Positions 21,401-27,654 of a DNA stretch of 27,678 nucleotides are shown in pieces. The notes beneath the pieces were generated by a model. It had not been told where the DNA came from, made no database searches, and saw only the letters and a list, made by a program, of their open reading frames with translations. Origin of the DNA: Beroe ovata. Its lineage: Eukaryota; Ctenophora; Nuda; Beroida; Beroidae. The stretch's first letter is position 1. Each line of letters starts with the position of its first letter. The translations under genes and the position numbers were made by a program. The stretch spans positions 64,662 through 92,339 of the forward strand of contig CAMPET010000011.1 of NCBI GenBank assembly GCA_946803715.1, written 5' to 3'.

Positions 21401-23566
21401 TACTCCGACTCTTTCATTCTGTTTCAAAACTATGTAAATTCTAAATATCCAAAGAGATTTGAAGTACAATTCATACTTTTAAACGTGGAATCAAGGTCGA
21501 GGACATTTGGTTTTACCTGCTCTTGCAGCGTTGGATTGAGACCACAAGGCACTGCAAAGAGAGGCAGACTGGAGAACAGAAGAGCACACCTGTGATTGGA
21601 TGGTTAAGTGATGGTGCCACGTGTTAAAGTCACGTGATGAGGTGGGTGGAGGAAGGAGGGAGAGAGGAGAGGTCCCTGACTCATACACCATATCTGCGCT
21701 TTGAACATGCGCCCATCTGCGCCTCCACATTGCGCCCATCAGCGCCTGTTGTGTGCGCCCATAAGCACCATTTACTATGCGCCCATCTTCATGATTTCAG
21801 CAATCCTTTAACCTCAACAACACTCTACAGATTACACCCATGTGTAATCTGTAAGTGACAAGTGCTAACTTTTAAGATGTATTTTTTGGATACAGCGCAA
21901 ATGTGATTCATTTTGCTTTTCCTCGACAATGGTTATGAGTGGGGTGGAATGGAGAATGTTGAATAGCAGAATAACATCAATATAATACGCGCAATTTAAC
22001 ATTAGTTGTAATTCATTACACATTTTTGTTAGGGAAGGTAAGGCATTTTCTTCTTGTGATTTGCATTTACGACACATATGAATTATTGCATCTTTTACTC
22101 AATAGTTTGCCCAATGGGTTGTGCCATTCACAATGCTTATTTCTCACATCCTCAATCCCCATGTCAGGTCAGTTAAGCTAATTTCATTGCTGAGTTTAAT
22201 CTTTTTTTGTTAACTTTTTAACTTTTTTGATGTTTTCAAGTCCTCCTACTTATACTGTGGTGGTCAGCCGTCAGGAGGTAAGTTATTCTTTTGACTTTCT
22301 GCCATTTTTGAATTCCATAGCTCATAAATACATTAGACAGTGAAGACCTAATAAAAGCATGGTGGTATTATAATTTTCTTTTATACAAAAGATTTTTGGT
22401 TTTACTTTTATACTGTTTACATCCCACAATGTGGGACCCACATGCATTAAAAGTAGTTGTGAATGGATAAAACCCAATGATCAAACTATTTTTCAAAGAT
22501 GCCAATTACTAATTAATTAGTAAATTTTCTGTTCAGCGAATTTTTGGATTCAGATCCATCCTGTCAAACCAACCTGATTTGATTGGAGTTGATGGTTCCT
22601 CCTTAGCCACTTCTGTGTCCATCTTTTCTACAGTCTGGGCTTCTGGCTCAGGTGCTTCAGGAGCTTCCTCTGGTTCTTCCTTCATCACATTGTCTGGTTC
22701 CATCAGTTGTTCCTCAACCACAGGCATCACAGGTTCCACAGGTTCTTCCTTAATCACATTATCAGTCATCTGGGAATAGCTTCATGAAACACCAGAACAA
22801 GGTGTACTTGCAATCAAAGAAAGGTCATGATCAAGAGCATCCTCAGCTCATGTTTGTTTAAACATCCATACCTCTTCCTGATTTATATCAATTGCTTCTG
22901 CATCACGGCTTGAGGGTCCAATATCATCAGTAGATTCTAACACATCATCACTTGCTTTGATAGCATCACTTGATTCATTGGTGTCACCAGATTCAACTGC
23001 CTCAACTGTTTCAATAGCTTCAGTTGATTCAATAGCAGCACTTGAATCTGCTGCATCATTTGATTCAGCAATGTCAGAGACATCGTTTGACCCTGTTAAA
23101 TCTCTGATATCAGGATCTGCTACTTCATCCTTTGGTTCTGCCTCTGGAACTGGTTCCTTTAGGCACATATTTCAGTTATATATCTTATACTGCATCAACA
23201 AAAGACTGATAGGTTAAGTCAAATGAAGATAACACTTACCACAATAGTCCCAGTTTCACGCTCGGGTTCCTGGGTTTCAGCTGCATCTGTTGATTCGACA
23301 TTGTCTACCTCACCTCCGGTTTCTGTTGCATCCATTTCTTCCTCAGCAGCAAGAGACTGAAGAAGGAATTGTGTTAAAAGAAAAATGAATCACACCTTCT
23401 AAGCCGACTGGGCATAGACAACAAATTTGTTTACCTCAATGTGCTCTAACAGTCTTGTTATCAACACTGGCTTATTGCCTAAGGTGGACAAATCTCTAGC
23501 TGAAAGCTCTGCCTTCAGCTCAGCAACTTTCATTTTCTTTACATCTGCTTCAGTGAGATCAGCCAT
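11239..23566 (-). CDS. HNRNPU: hnRNP U-like (SAF-A family) protein, at least 16 exons
   Basis: hnRNP U family proteins bind chromatin through a SAP domain and RNA through an RGG tail, and act in nuclear RNA processing. Coding exons (minus strand): 23566-23435, 23356-23240, 23156-22872, 22769-22574, 15190-14927, 14721-14657, 14389-14287, 14114-14032, 13778-13699, 13434-13298, 13162-12939, 12814-12648, 12477-12275, 12000-11918, 11724-11683 and 11297-11239 (TAA). Phases agree at every junction except around the N at 14656, where one SPRY exon is missing. The visible exons total 2240 nt, about 746 residues. The start is the ATG at 23566, two bases after a tatgcag acceptor, so a noncoding exon lies upstream. 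The join from SAP/acidic exons to SPRY exons crosses a 7.4-kb intron holding two other genes. It is supported by matching phase 1 and the family's domain order, but remains an inference. Confidence 0.75.
12106..12168 (-). repeat. Dispersed repeat, copy in hnRNP U-like intron
   Basis: The reverse complement of this stretch matches 6627-6692 through taaacaa-gaat-gaaaccgtggggttccgt and cacagaagt, with several differences. It lies within the intron between the exons at 12275 and 12000. Confidence 0.6.
12648..13434 (-). CDS. HNRNPU: hnRNP U-like: P-loop kinase-like domain exons
   Basis: Three exons (13434-13298, 13162-12939, 12814-12648) code the polynucleotide-kinase-like fold of the hnRNP U family. 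A Walker A motif is intact (IGFSSAGKT, the form GxxxxGKT). Family blocks follow: NYYLLGTSYILKRM, then RNYIIDQHNCQSAAQRRKL (Walker B-like and family signature), then a block ending NEMKAYLTIPVLPDQV. This matches human HNRNPU and HNRNPUL1 block by block. The domain is thought to bind ATP; enzymatic activity is not established from sequence. Confidence 0.9.
13699..15190 (-). CDS. HNRNPU: hnRNP U-like: SPRY domain exons, one exon missing
   Basis: The 15190-14927 exon codes a pre-SPRY linker (VWYEFHITG, KPPPPEDKG) and the first SPRY strands (VALDFYNSDVFLKIED...). 14721-14657 adds GRVTHGIRTGKVCFGATIREKL. 14389-14287 codes KKYVDGKAEEYFESKLKEKD and on, 14114-14032 FYVNGELVGDAIPL...LFPTV, and 13778-13699 the end with FTPESFTYIQ. 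By comparison with human family members about 40 residues, including the RIGWS strand, are absent between the second and third exons. The N at 14656 sits exactly at the broken exon edge. Confidence 0.85.
14656..14656. other. Single N at a truncated SPRY exon
   Basis: The minus-strand exon runs up to this N with a good SPRY match and then loses it. No RIGWS-type exon is found in either direction before the next exon at 14389, so the N probably stands for lost sequence. Confidence 0.6.
16138..18435 (-). CDS. ADAR-family pseudo-deaminase A (ADAD-like), 765 aa
   Basis: A single intact frame runs from ATG at 18435 to TGA at 16140-16138. Residues ~1-100 are low-complexity and ~104-150 an SRG/RGG-rich segment. 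Two dsRNA-binding-like regions follow at ~157-232 (ending GPTEKVARHEAAYFALQGL) and ~265-335. The adenosine deaminase domain of the ADAR family fills ~360-765, ending near the family's usual GTWV/FSL block. His437 and Glu439 of the HAE motif are present. The PCG motif reads P-L493-G, and the cysteine expected before SDK is L543. With two of three zinc ligands gone it should not edit A to I. Vertebrate ADAD1/TENR and ADAD2 are comparable inactive relatives; a dsRNA-binding role is inferred. It is a tandem paralogue of the gene upstream. Confidence 0.9.
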   Translation of the reverse strand: MSGWENPEGYYTPASAAEYLYPDPYADDDNNGVPSYDPHMTNPTYATSYETVNPVKTGFNYNKKRRVSSSMVLQEDLDSAEEAVPRSVMINHSSTPPANFSSVSRGYRGGRDSSRATRGASPATSRGRFNVSGGSRGALSSRGGRGGALGSAKKPKSILNIANNHPAQAIQLASPGCTFRLIGKNMHTGIQNRYIVSITCSKDGWRVFIGAGPTEKVARHEAAYFALQGLKPFGYAEVTDHLSSIDSTKVLELREFRKADFDEKPGESLKQLRELYGDKAEIKLEEPVIVEPSKPPHLLFYCKLTIGDREFEEVATSKLKAEILVVRTALKAFEYRLPKALMKTEENEEEIVEGEETPAIADSIQVQVLELVFKTIQEHSAGIGVDMFNSSRFAGILLQQGIGDELKHFNCITAAVGAASIEPRNLKENGSTVHDCHAEILAIRAFRLFLFEQLEKAIAGEESHLEKISQDGEHKYRLKQKYKVVMACNAMPLGDAMVCSESARKTCVSTSAPGALQFCIKSKYYTESNIAENEFDKPMIASLSDKFTMVNVAGLNGALLEQFLRPVYIEKYIMGEKYQSFSNESLTRSFYGRVEQGIYKVPFPYKINKPVFERAKLWTRKRGPYEQSNHMFSGWFTVGRDWEVIKCSTGLSVGEYKLSFPGRATFDCDVKYYEMRLEGARKIEASMRISTISKRAFFERYKTICSKTGVKCCEKYFDSKGLADRYRGVKHSVSNAFAKAELGTWVQKTVNTDYFSLDTSNVVNC
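18436..19125 (-). other. Spacer between the two ADAR-like genes, with 5' region of gene A
   Basis: 690 bp separate the stop of gene B from the ATG of gene A. It holds the candidate TATA box at 18817-18824 and a ttttctcag acceptor-like site (AG at 18468-18467), 31 bp upstream of the ATG. A donor-like tcag|gtattt lies at 18786, but it is so close to the TATA box that the first exon would be only a few bases. No minus-strand AATAAA is seen for gene B. Confidence 0.5.
18817..18824 (-). promoter_or_regulatory. Candidate TATA box for ADAR-like gene A
   Basis: The minus strand reads gaagTATAAAAGcgtc. It lies about 380 bp upstream of the ATG of gene A. The reverse CCAAT word at 18870-18874 and cacgtca-type words near it could be upstream elements. 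Motif only, no transcript evidence. Confidence 0.4.
19126..21102 (-). CDS. ADAR-family pseudo-deaminase B (ADAD-like), 658 aa
   Basis: An intact frame runs from ATG at 21102 to TAA at 19128-19126. I chose this ATG (MSTVTLLDV) because the upstream frame has no ATG and a gttcag acceptor ends two bases before it. A Ser-rich N-terminus is followed by a weak dsRBD-like region (~65-155, GRGCQERIARNNAATAALKHF) and a better one (~175-242, GPNKKKARAAVAA). The ADAR-type deaminase domain fills ~255-658. Zinc-site residues are all altered: HAE is N330-A-E332, PCG is P-A384-G, and the cysteine before SDK is P450, although C449 precedes it. It shares with gene A the strings AEILAIRAF, PGALQ, RSFYGR and IEKY, so the two are tandem paralogues. 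Catalysis is not expected; dsRNA binding is inferred. Confidence 0.9.
   Translation of the reverse strand: MSTVTLLDVDSSSSSPILPTLSNPSSSDSQLFPCSPGKKCLDKLSGPYDSLPLAPKPAPVKSAAGRLPVKVLKDYFPQHSYEVTSSVVKGCIEHSVKLTVIFSSKSVESFATTYLAQLENSKKCAKHTIEFSGRGCQERIARNNAATAALKHFEVPGCDEMLSYSTKPSITNALHCVNDTVGRVIEMFGPAARFGEPTLVSDLGSIPKWKCSLSVSGFTFEETGPNKKKARAAVAATCIKSIKSRDVSILVPNEKKQSFEDHLMEMVYDKLREVTMSVPKQYLRYRNVAAIYVHIDRNTFVDPSRLICVACGAGTVNKVGSTGTLVHDCNAEILAIRAFRSFLMTEIDKVQSEKQSKFVESSSDGMYKLHHGHQVIMIKNNPPAGDALVFHSIPKKCNAKYFVNASQDSPGALQSHYTVMRTGRPNGVRYETDTYFSSTGSPEKSEFACPSDKLALMNIVGIQGSLLSQIMEPVFIEKYVFHRSPLIHIPSLKRSFYGRLERPLKTLGVTKIKKPRFETDFTTKIPHDKKYGGYAGWRSQSFPNWEIIKIPEGSALHESPQIQLRHQIEDEAEFSKRRLAQEAANSLQPSVLCKKNLIQQFLNLSPSDSGTSDLSYNACKAKAVAYKSLKLLVKGAFQDAKLGSWPSKICNADDFTID
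21105..21516 (-). other. Candidate 5' UTR intron of ADAR-like gene B
   Basis: The minus strand reads agagcag|gtaaaa (donor at 21516) and gttcag|caATG (acceptor at 21105), enclosing 412 bp. Splicing would put a noncoding exon directly before the start codon. Confidence 0.4.
21595..21636 (-). promoter_or_regulatory. Candidate promoter of ADAR-like gene B: CCAAT and two E-boxes
   Basis: The minus strand has CCAAT at 21599-21595; two perfect CACGTG palindromes lie at 21618-21623 and 21631-21636. The position is about 80-120 bp upstream of the putative first-exon donor. No TATA box is obvious. Confidence 0.4.
22574..23566 (-). CDS. HNRNPU: hnRNP U-like: SAP domain and acidic region exons
   Basis: The first exon (23566-23435) codes MADLTEADVKKMKVAELKAE and on to GNKPVLITRLLEHIE, a clear SAP DNA-binding domain (~35 residues) at the N-terminus. 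The next three exons, in phase 0, code about 200 residues rich in Glu, Asp, Ser, Thr and Val (ESTEAIETVEAVESGDTNES, KEEPVEPV, VMKEEPEEAPEAPEPE), the acidic region of the family. The last exon ends AAATCAG at a weak donor. If not spliced there, the frame adds GWFDRMDLNPKIR and stops, which would give a 257-aa SAP-acidic protein. A separate SAP-protein gene is the alternative reading. Confidence 0.8.
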
Positions 23567-24057
23567 GTCTGCATAAAGATGAATAATTATTTGAATCACA
23601 ATTACAATCACAATTAGATGTTAATTAAGATCCCCAAGATTGCACATTTTTCAGCATCATTAAAAAAACTTAAGATGAACTGTCTTGAACACGGATTGTT
23701 ATGTATTTGATATTTGATATAATAATAATAATTGAATTGAATTGAATTATATTTTAACAGCACAATATCAATGAACATAATATACATTTTTTGTTCTATA
23801 GAAAGACGCTTCTATGTTGTGCTGAAGGAGAGCACTTAGTCAATCTTTTAGACTGTTAACAAGGCCACCCACTAAAGGAATATCTATAGCATATTAGTCT
23901 GGTCAGTTGTGTCCAAAAAAGGGCTGCACCCTGCAAACCGGTGGTACAACTATATGACCGGTTGGAATAGGTAATTTATGTCATTTCAAGTCGAAATCCG
24001 TTGGGACCTATTTTTGTTAGGTGGTGGAACATGCCATAAAAATGCCATTAATGCCGC
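23567..24057. other. Upstream region of the hnRNP U-like gene
   Basis: Should contain a 5' UTR intron (acceptor tatgcag at 23569) and possibly the promoter. I see an AT-rich stretch with an (ATA/TTGAA)n microsatellite at about 23718-23752. No coding exon is recognised. The sequence from about 23880 on resembles repeat DNA. Confidence 0.4.
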
Positions 24058-24362
24058 ATGGCATCAGAATGCTAACTTTTGATAGGAAGGTCGTAGAGAC
24101 TTGATTTTTGGCTTAAAAGAACCGCAATGGCCATGTTTATATACGACTTGTTAATAAACATATGGTCTAAAACCTTTATTTTTCGAGTTATCGCCCAAAA
24201 ACCATATTTTGGTCACCGATGGCATCAAAAAACTAACTTTTGATAGGAAGGACGTATAGACTTGATTTTTGGCTTAAAAGAACCACGATGGCCATGTTTA
24301 TATACAACTTGTTAATAAACATACGGTCTAAAACCTTTATTTTTCGAGTTATCGCCCAAAAA
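24058..24362. repeat. 161-bp tandem duplication
   Basis: 24058-24218 and 24219-24362 are near-identical in phase, sharing atggcatca, aactaacttttgatagga and cctttatttttcgagtta. The second copy lacks the last ~17 bp. About ten substitutions separate them. It probably belongs to a satellite or transposon end. Confidence 0.8.
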
Positions 24363-25229
24363 CTGTTTCCAAGGCGAAGCGCATGTACAATCGGTTGCAA
24401 AATTGCTTTATTCCACCATGAAAACAAGAGCCCCCTCGATTCCCTGAGCATATTTCATGAAGCAGGCATCATGCAGTCCTTGCTTCAAGCTTCTCCTTCC
24501 ATAAGTTCATCCAAAATCAGGCTATGGCCTTGGAAAATCGCTGATTTATACAGCAGAAAGCTTCCGAGCCCTGACTTTAGACNATACTATGATAGTATAG
24601 AGTCATAGTCAAGTGCACATGCCATGTGCCAGATGTTCACTGTTATGTTGATAATAACTGTCCACTGTTTCTGCATCGAGAAACAGTGCAGATAAGTGCA
24701 ACCACGACACATGACACGACGTTAATTAGAGGACATTATACATTTATTCATTTGAATAAAATATTCATTTGAATAAAATATAAATATAAGAGCACTGCAA
24801 ACTTAAAGTAAAACATTTAACAATCAACTTTAAATTCAATCCATCAACAATCATCATCAGTATGAGTATCTAATAGTACCTTATAGTACCTAATAGTATT
24901 GCATTTGTAAATACTATTGCAAAAGTGCGGATGTATTTATCATCGTGTGTTATGAATATGATGCTTCTGAATGGCTGTTAACCATGAAATTGAAATATCA
25001 ACAATCAAAATTGGGCGAGATTAATATTAACACTGGCAGCAGTACACACTAAGATGAATGCGGCGATGAACAGGCTCCCCTTTGTTAGAATGAGACGATA
25101 CGATTCACCACGATCGAAGGACTCCGCCCTGCGGCAGGAACATTTTTAGATCTAGATGTTACCGGAGAACGGAGAATAGGCCGGAAAACTACATCGACTT
25201 TTCAATTTTTGAAGATTAAATATCCTTAC
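24363..25229. other. Repeat and gap zone without recognised genes
   Basis: Holds an N at 24583 beside the palindrome atactatgatagtat. A hairpin word (ctgtttctgcatcgagaaacag, near 24669) resembles part of the foldback at 2739-3042. Around 24739-24780 are AT-rich direct repeats (attcatttgaataaaat). No supportable coding exon is seen. Confidence 0.45.
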
Positions 25230-25413
25230 CCGTTCTCTACACGTAGAGCACCATTGACACCGGCGCCACCGTTGACGCAACTGTCACCATTGACACCACT
25301 ATCACTGCTGACACCCTCGACGGTAACATCAATGGTAGCTGTTTCCTCCTTGTCTTGTGCTATATTACCCACATGGTTTGTTTCCTGTAAGCTGTCCTCT
25401 TTCACTGTCACCT
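25230..25413 (-). CDS. Possible orphan internal exon, acidic/Gly-Val-Asn rich
   Basis: The minus strand has a good acceptor (taatctcag) before 25413 and a good donor (gg|gtaagg) after 25230. One open frame lies between them: VTVKEDSLQETNHVGNIAQD, then a repeat of the form GVNGDSCVNGGAGVNGA. The phases are 1 in and 2 out. It does not join in frame to the SAP exon of the hnRNP U-like gene. Both sides are bounded by Ns (24583, 25724), so the rest of its gene may be missing. Function unknown. Confidence 0.35.
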
Positions 25414-25604
25414 CTGAGATTAGGATAAAAGGAAAGGTTAATTGCCATCAAATTGTATAGGTTTGAGATTTGGAAGACCACGCTGACACCTATAAATAGT
25501 AACAGTGTTGATGTGTATAACACAGCAGTAGTTGTGTTAGGGAAATATTACTTCCCTATTGTGTGCCTACTGCAGTACACTGTAGTCTGTACTGCAAGTA
25601 CACA

Positions 25605-25723
25605 CTGAAGACTGAGACACACAAAGACTGAGACACACAAAGACTGAGACACACAAAGAAGACTGGAGACACACGTAAGAAGACTGGAGACACACGTAAG
25701 AAGACTGGAGACACACGCAAGAT
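25605..25723 (+). repeat. Tandem repeat arrays abutting an assembly gap
   Basis: About three units of the 16-mer aagactgagacacaca are followed by three units of the ~20-mer agactggagacacacgtaag, ending at the N at 25724. It contains a stop in the frame of the next exon, so it is probably intronic. The copy number may be under-counted. Confidence 0.85.
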
Positions 25724-26197
25724 NGTAGTGTTGATGATACTGGAGCCCCGGTTTGCTCTGATGATGCCAGGGGTTCTGGTGTAGATTGTAACACAACGAA
25801 GACGTTCTACTGTGGCTATGAAGAACCAAGTCTTACGAAGCCAACGTGCAAGTACCCCGAACCTTACAATTGTTTCAACACAAAGTGTGGAGATCTCTCA
25901 CAGCCAGATACCCTGATCGATTGTCCACAGAGTAAAGGTCACTGTGGTGTCAATGTGACCACCGGAGCCCCTATCTGTGTGTCAAGCAACTCTACGACTG
26001 GGGATGGTGTTTTCTGCCAAGGCAAATATACCTGCAAAGATAATTCTAAGACTGGAGTTGCATCTTGCCACACCAAGTCCTCACTTTTACCGTTGTGGGT
26101 TGTTCTAGGTGCAGTTGGCTTGATAGTCCTGGTTGTAATAATCATCGTGGTGGCCAAGAACAGGAATAAAGCTGCTGACCAAACTCCTCTTCTCTAA
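25724..26197 (+). CDS. Cysteine-rich type I membrane protein, 3' part
   Basis: An open frame from the N at 25724 to TAA at 26195-26197 gives about 157 residues. The first ~115 are extracellular in character: 12 cysteines and several N-glycosylation sequons (NTT, NVT, NST). Two related modules begin TGAPVCSDD and TGAPICVSS, and each continues to a Gly-x-Cys-rich segment. One strong transmembrane helix follows (LPLWVVLGAVGLIVLVVIII), then a basic stop-transfer sequence and a short tail ending QTPLL, a possible dileucine-type sorting signal. The signal peptide and 5' exons are missing because the sequence breaks at the gap. No family is recognised; the fold class is receptor-like or a surface glycoprotein. 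Confidence 0.7.
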   Translation, partial: XSVDDTGAPVCSDDARGSGVDCNTTKTFYCGYEEPSLTKPTCKYPEPYNCFNTKCGDLSQPDTLIDCPQSKGHCGVNVTTGAPICVSSNSTTGDGVFCQGKYTCKDNSKTGVASCHTKSSLLPLWVVLGAVGLIVLVVIIIVVAKNRNKAADQTPLL

Positions 26198-26607
26198 TCC
26201 TCGCACAAGCTTCTCCTTTGAGATACAGATCTTTGAGATACAGATCTTTGAGATACAGATCTTTGGAGAGGCTATCGAGATTCATTGGCTGGACTCATTG
26301 ACTGCTCAATACTTCTTATTATCATTCTGGATAATGGTTTACACAATTATTTTAACTGAATGTGAATGTAGTCTTGTATTAAGATATTTTCCTATCAAAT
26401 TTTTCGAAACTTTGAAACTTGTCAATGTGGATTGATTCATATTACTATAAGCTTGTTATACAAATCGTAACAGTCGTTTTCTTTCTGAAAACACCTTCCG
26501 AAATACCAGCTTTGAAATTTGATAGAGCTTCTAGTTCTTACTATTTGACCCCTTCATCTCCATTCTCATTAAACCCTTCTGAAAAATAATGACGTTTCTC
26601 TTCTCAG
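26198..26607 (+). other. 3' UTR and spacer after the membrane protein
   Basis: Starts with the 3' UTR, which includes a 15-bp tandem repeat. An ATTAAA at 26565-26570 could serve as polyadenylation signal. No exon is seen until the acceptor at 26607. Confidence 0.45.
26221..26265 (+). repeat. Three exact copies of a 15-bp unit
   Basis: The unit agatacagatctttg is written three times without change from 26221 to 26265, about 25 bp after the membrane protein stop codon. Confidence 0.95.
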
Positions 26608-26736
26608 AGAGTTGAAGCCGATGACGAAGTTGAAGAGTTAGAAGCGTCCACATTTTCCAAAGTAGTGGGAACACTTGCATTTGTGGCCCTAGGAGCTGCA
26701 CTTGTTACTGTTGTACTCCGCAAACAGCCGTCTTAA
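26608..26736 (+). CDS. Terminal exon of a C-terminally anchored protein
   Basis: After a pyrimidine-rich acceptor (gtttctcttctcag) an open frame of 42 codons begins RVEADDEVEELEASTF. It continues as a hydrophobic helix (VVGTLAFVALGAALVTVVL) and ends RKQPS with TAA at 26734-26736. An acidic segment, one helix and a very short basic end fit a tail-anchored or type I membrane protein. There is no ATG in frame, so other exons must exist. It could be an alternative last exon of the membrane protein just upstream, or the end of a different gene hidden by the gap. Not assigned to a family. Confidence 0.55.
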   Translation, partial: RVEADDEVEELEASTFSKVVGTLAFVALGAALVTVVLRKQPS

Positions 26737-27482
26737 CAACTCTGTAGAATAAGAAATTGATGTTGTTCGGTACTGATGCTTGGTAACCACATTTAATGAA
26801 TCAGGAACTGTAGGTATTCTATCTGCTGGCATTATGCTGATATCTTGTTTCATGGTACAGCACGTGAAACATCAAACCTTAGGCTTCCAGTAAGGAGTAG
26901 GACGGCATAAGAAATTCCTAAATGGAAGTTACGTTAGGGGTGCCATATAGCCAAAAGGTGCCCTAACCCCCCCTTCAGGAATTCTTAATGTCCTTAAGTA
27001 TTTCGTGAAGAAGCTCATTATGATTCACATTTAACAACTATTCAGTGTATTTAAGGTTTAAACCTGAGTTTTGTATTTCTGTCAAGGACTCACGATGATA
27101 AACCTTCTGTAAAAATACGGTCTTTCACATAATTCATGATCAAGGGACATAAGAGGGTTTTTCCATACATACTTTGCAATTTGCATAGTTAACTTCTGAG
27201 TTCTGTGATAATGCGGAGATCCCTATCCGAGCTTGAGCGCAAATCCTATCCATAGGAAGCGTAAAAAGTTGACAATATTACTGAGTAAAATATATTGGTT
27301 GAAGCAACTTTATCCTTGAGCATCCAACATTTGATATCGATGTAATAATAGCATAGCACAATATTTATGTTTAATTTATGTTTAAATTATTTCTGTCTTT
27401 GAAAATGAAAGTGATGATGACTATACTGATTTTTTAAGTTTGTCCTTATTCATATTGTAGCCACTTTTTATCACTATTAATC
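26737..27482. other. 3' UTR and intergenic sequence
   Basis: AT-rich, with no recognisable exon and no canonical AATAAA. Around 26935-26967 an imperfect inverted repeat (gttaggggtgcc ... ggtgccctaac) could be part of an old element. Confidence 0.45.
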
Positions 27483-27654
27483 AGGGGGCTGGCAAGCCCC
27501 CCGCGGCATCTGTAGGTAATGTTGACCGTGCGAGCAAAAAGGGCCCGAAGGGCCCTTTTTGCGAGCTCGCTCACCGAGGCGGCCCGAAGGGCCGACTTGG
27601 TGAGCTTTGTGCGTTTATGTAACGCGCGAAAAGCTGCGGCGCTTGCCAGACCCT
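27483..27654. mobile_element. GC-rich foldback (MITE-like) element with internal hairpins
   Basis: The ends agggggctggcaag and cttgccagaccct are imperfect inverted repeats. Inside are a perfect hairpin at 27534-27562 (gcaaaaagggccc, loop gaa, gggccctttttgc) and an imperfect one at 27569-27605 with the same gaa loop. It is far more GC-rich than its surroundings and codes nothing. I see no clear target duplication. Confidence 0.6.

Larger units (their letters stand above)
15191..22573 (-). other. 7.4-kb hnRNP U-like intron containing two ADAR-like genes
   Basis: The donor is cag|gttggt (weak) at 22573 and the acceptor tattttcag at 15191, both phase 1. The intron holds genes at 16138-18435 and 19126-21102 on the same strand. 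The remaining stretches are 15191-16137 (AT-rich, with a GCGC-rich patch near 15370-15530) and 21640-22573 (AT-rich, a gcgcccat word repeated near 21710-21785). They show no further coding exons. Confidence 0.65.

Noticed and set aside
23566-25230. Joining the orphan exon 25413-25230 to the SAP exon as an N-terminal extension
   Set aside because: The donor phase (2) and the acceptor two bases before ATG do not keep the SAP frame.
25548-25829. Minus-strand Cys/Val/Ser-rich repeat frame
   Set aside because: It is the translation of a short tandem repeat crossing the N at 25724.
27534-27562. Hairpin followed by T-run resembling a bacterial rho-independent terminator
   Set aside because: The window is spliced animal DNA; the T-run is part of the palindromic arm inside a foldback element.
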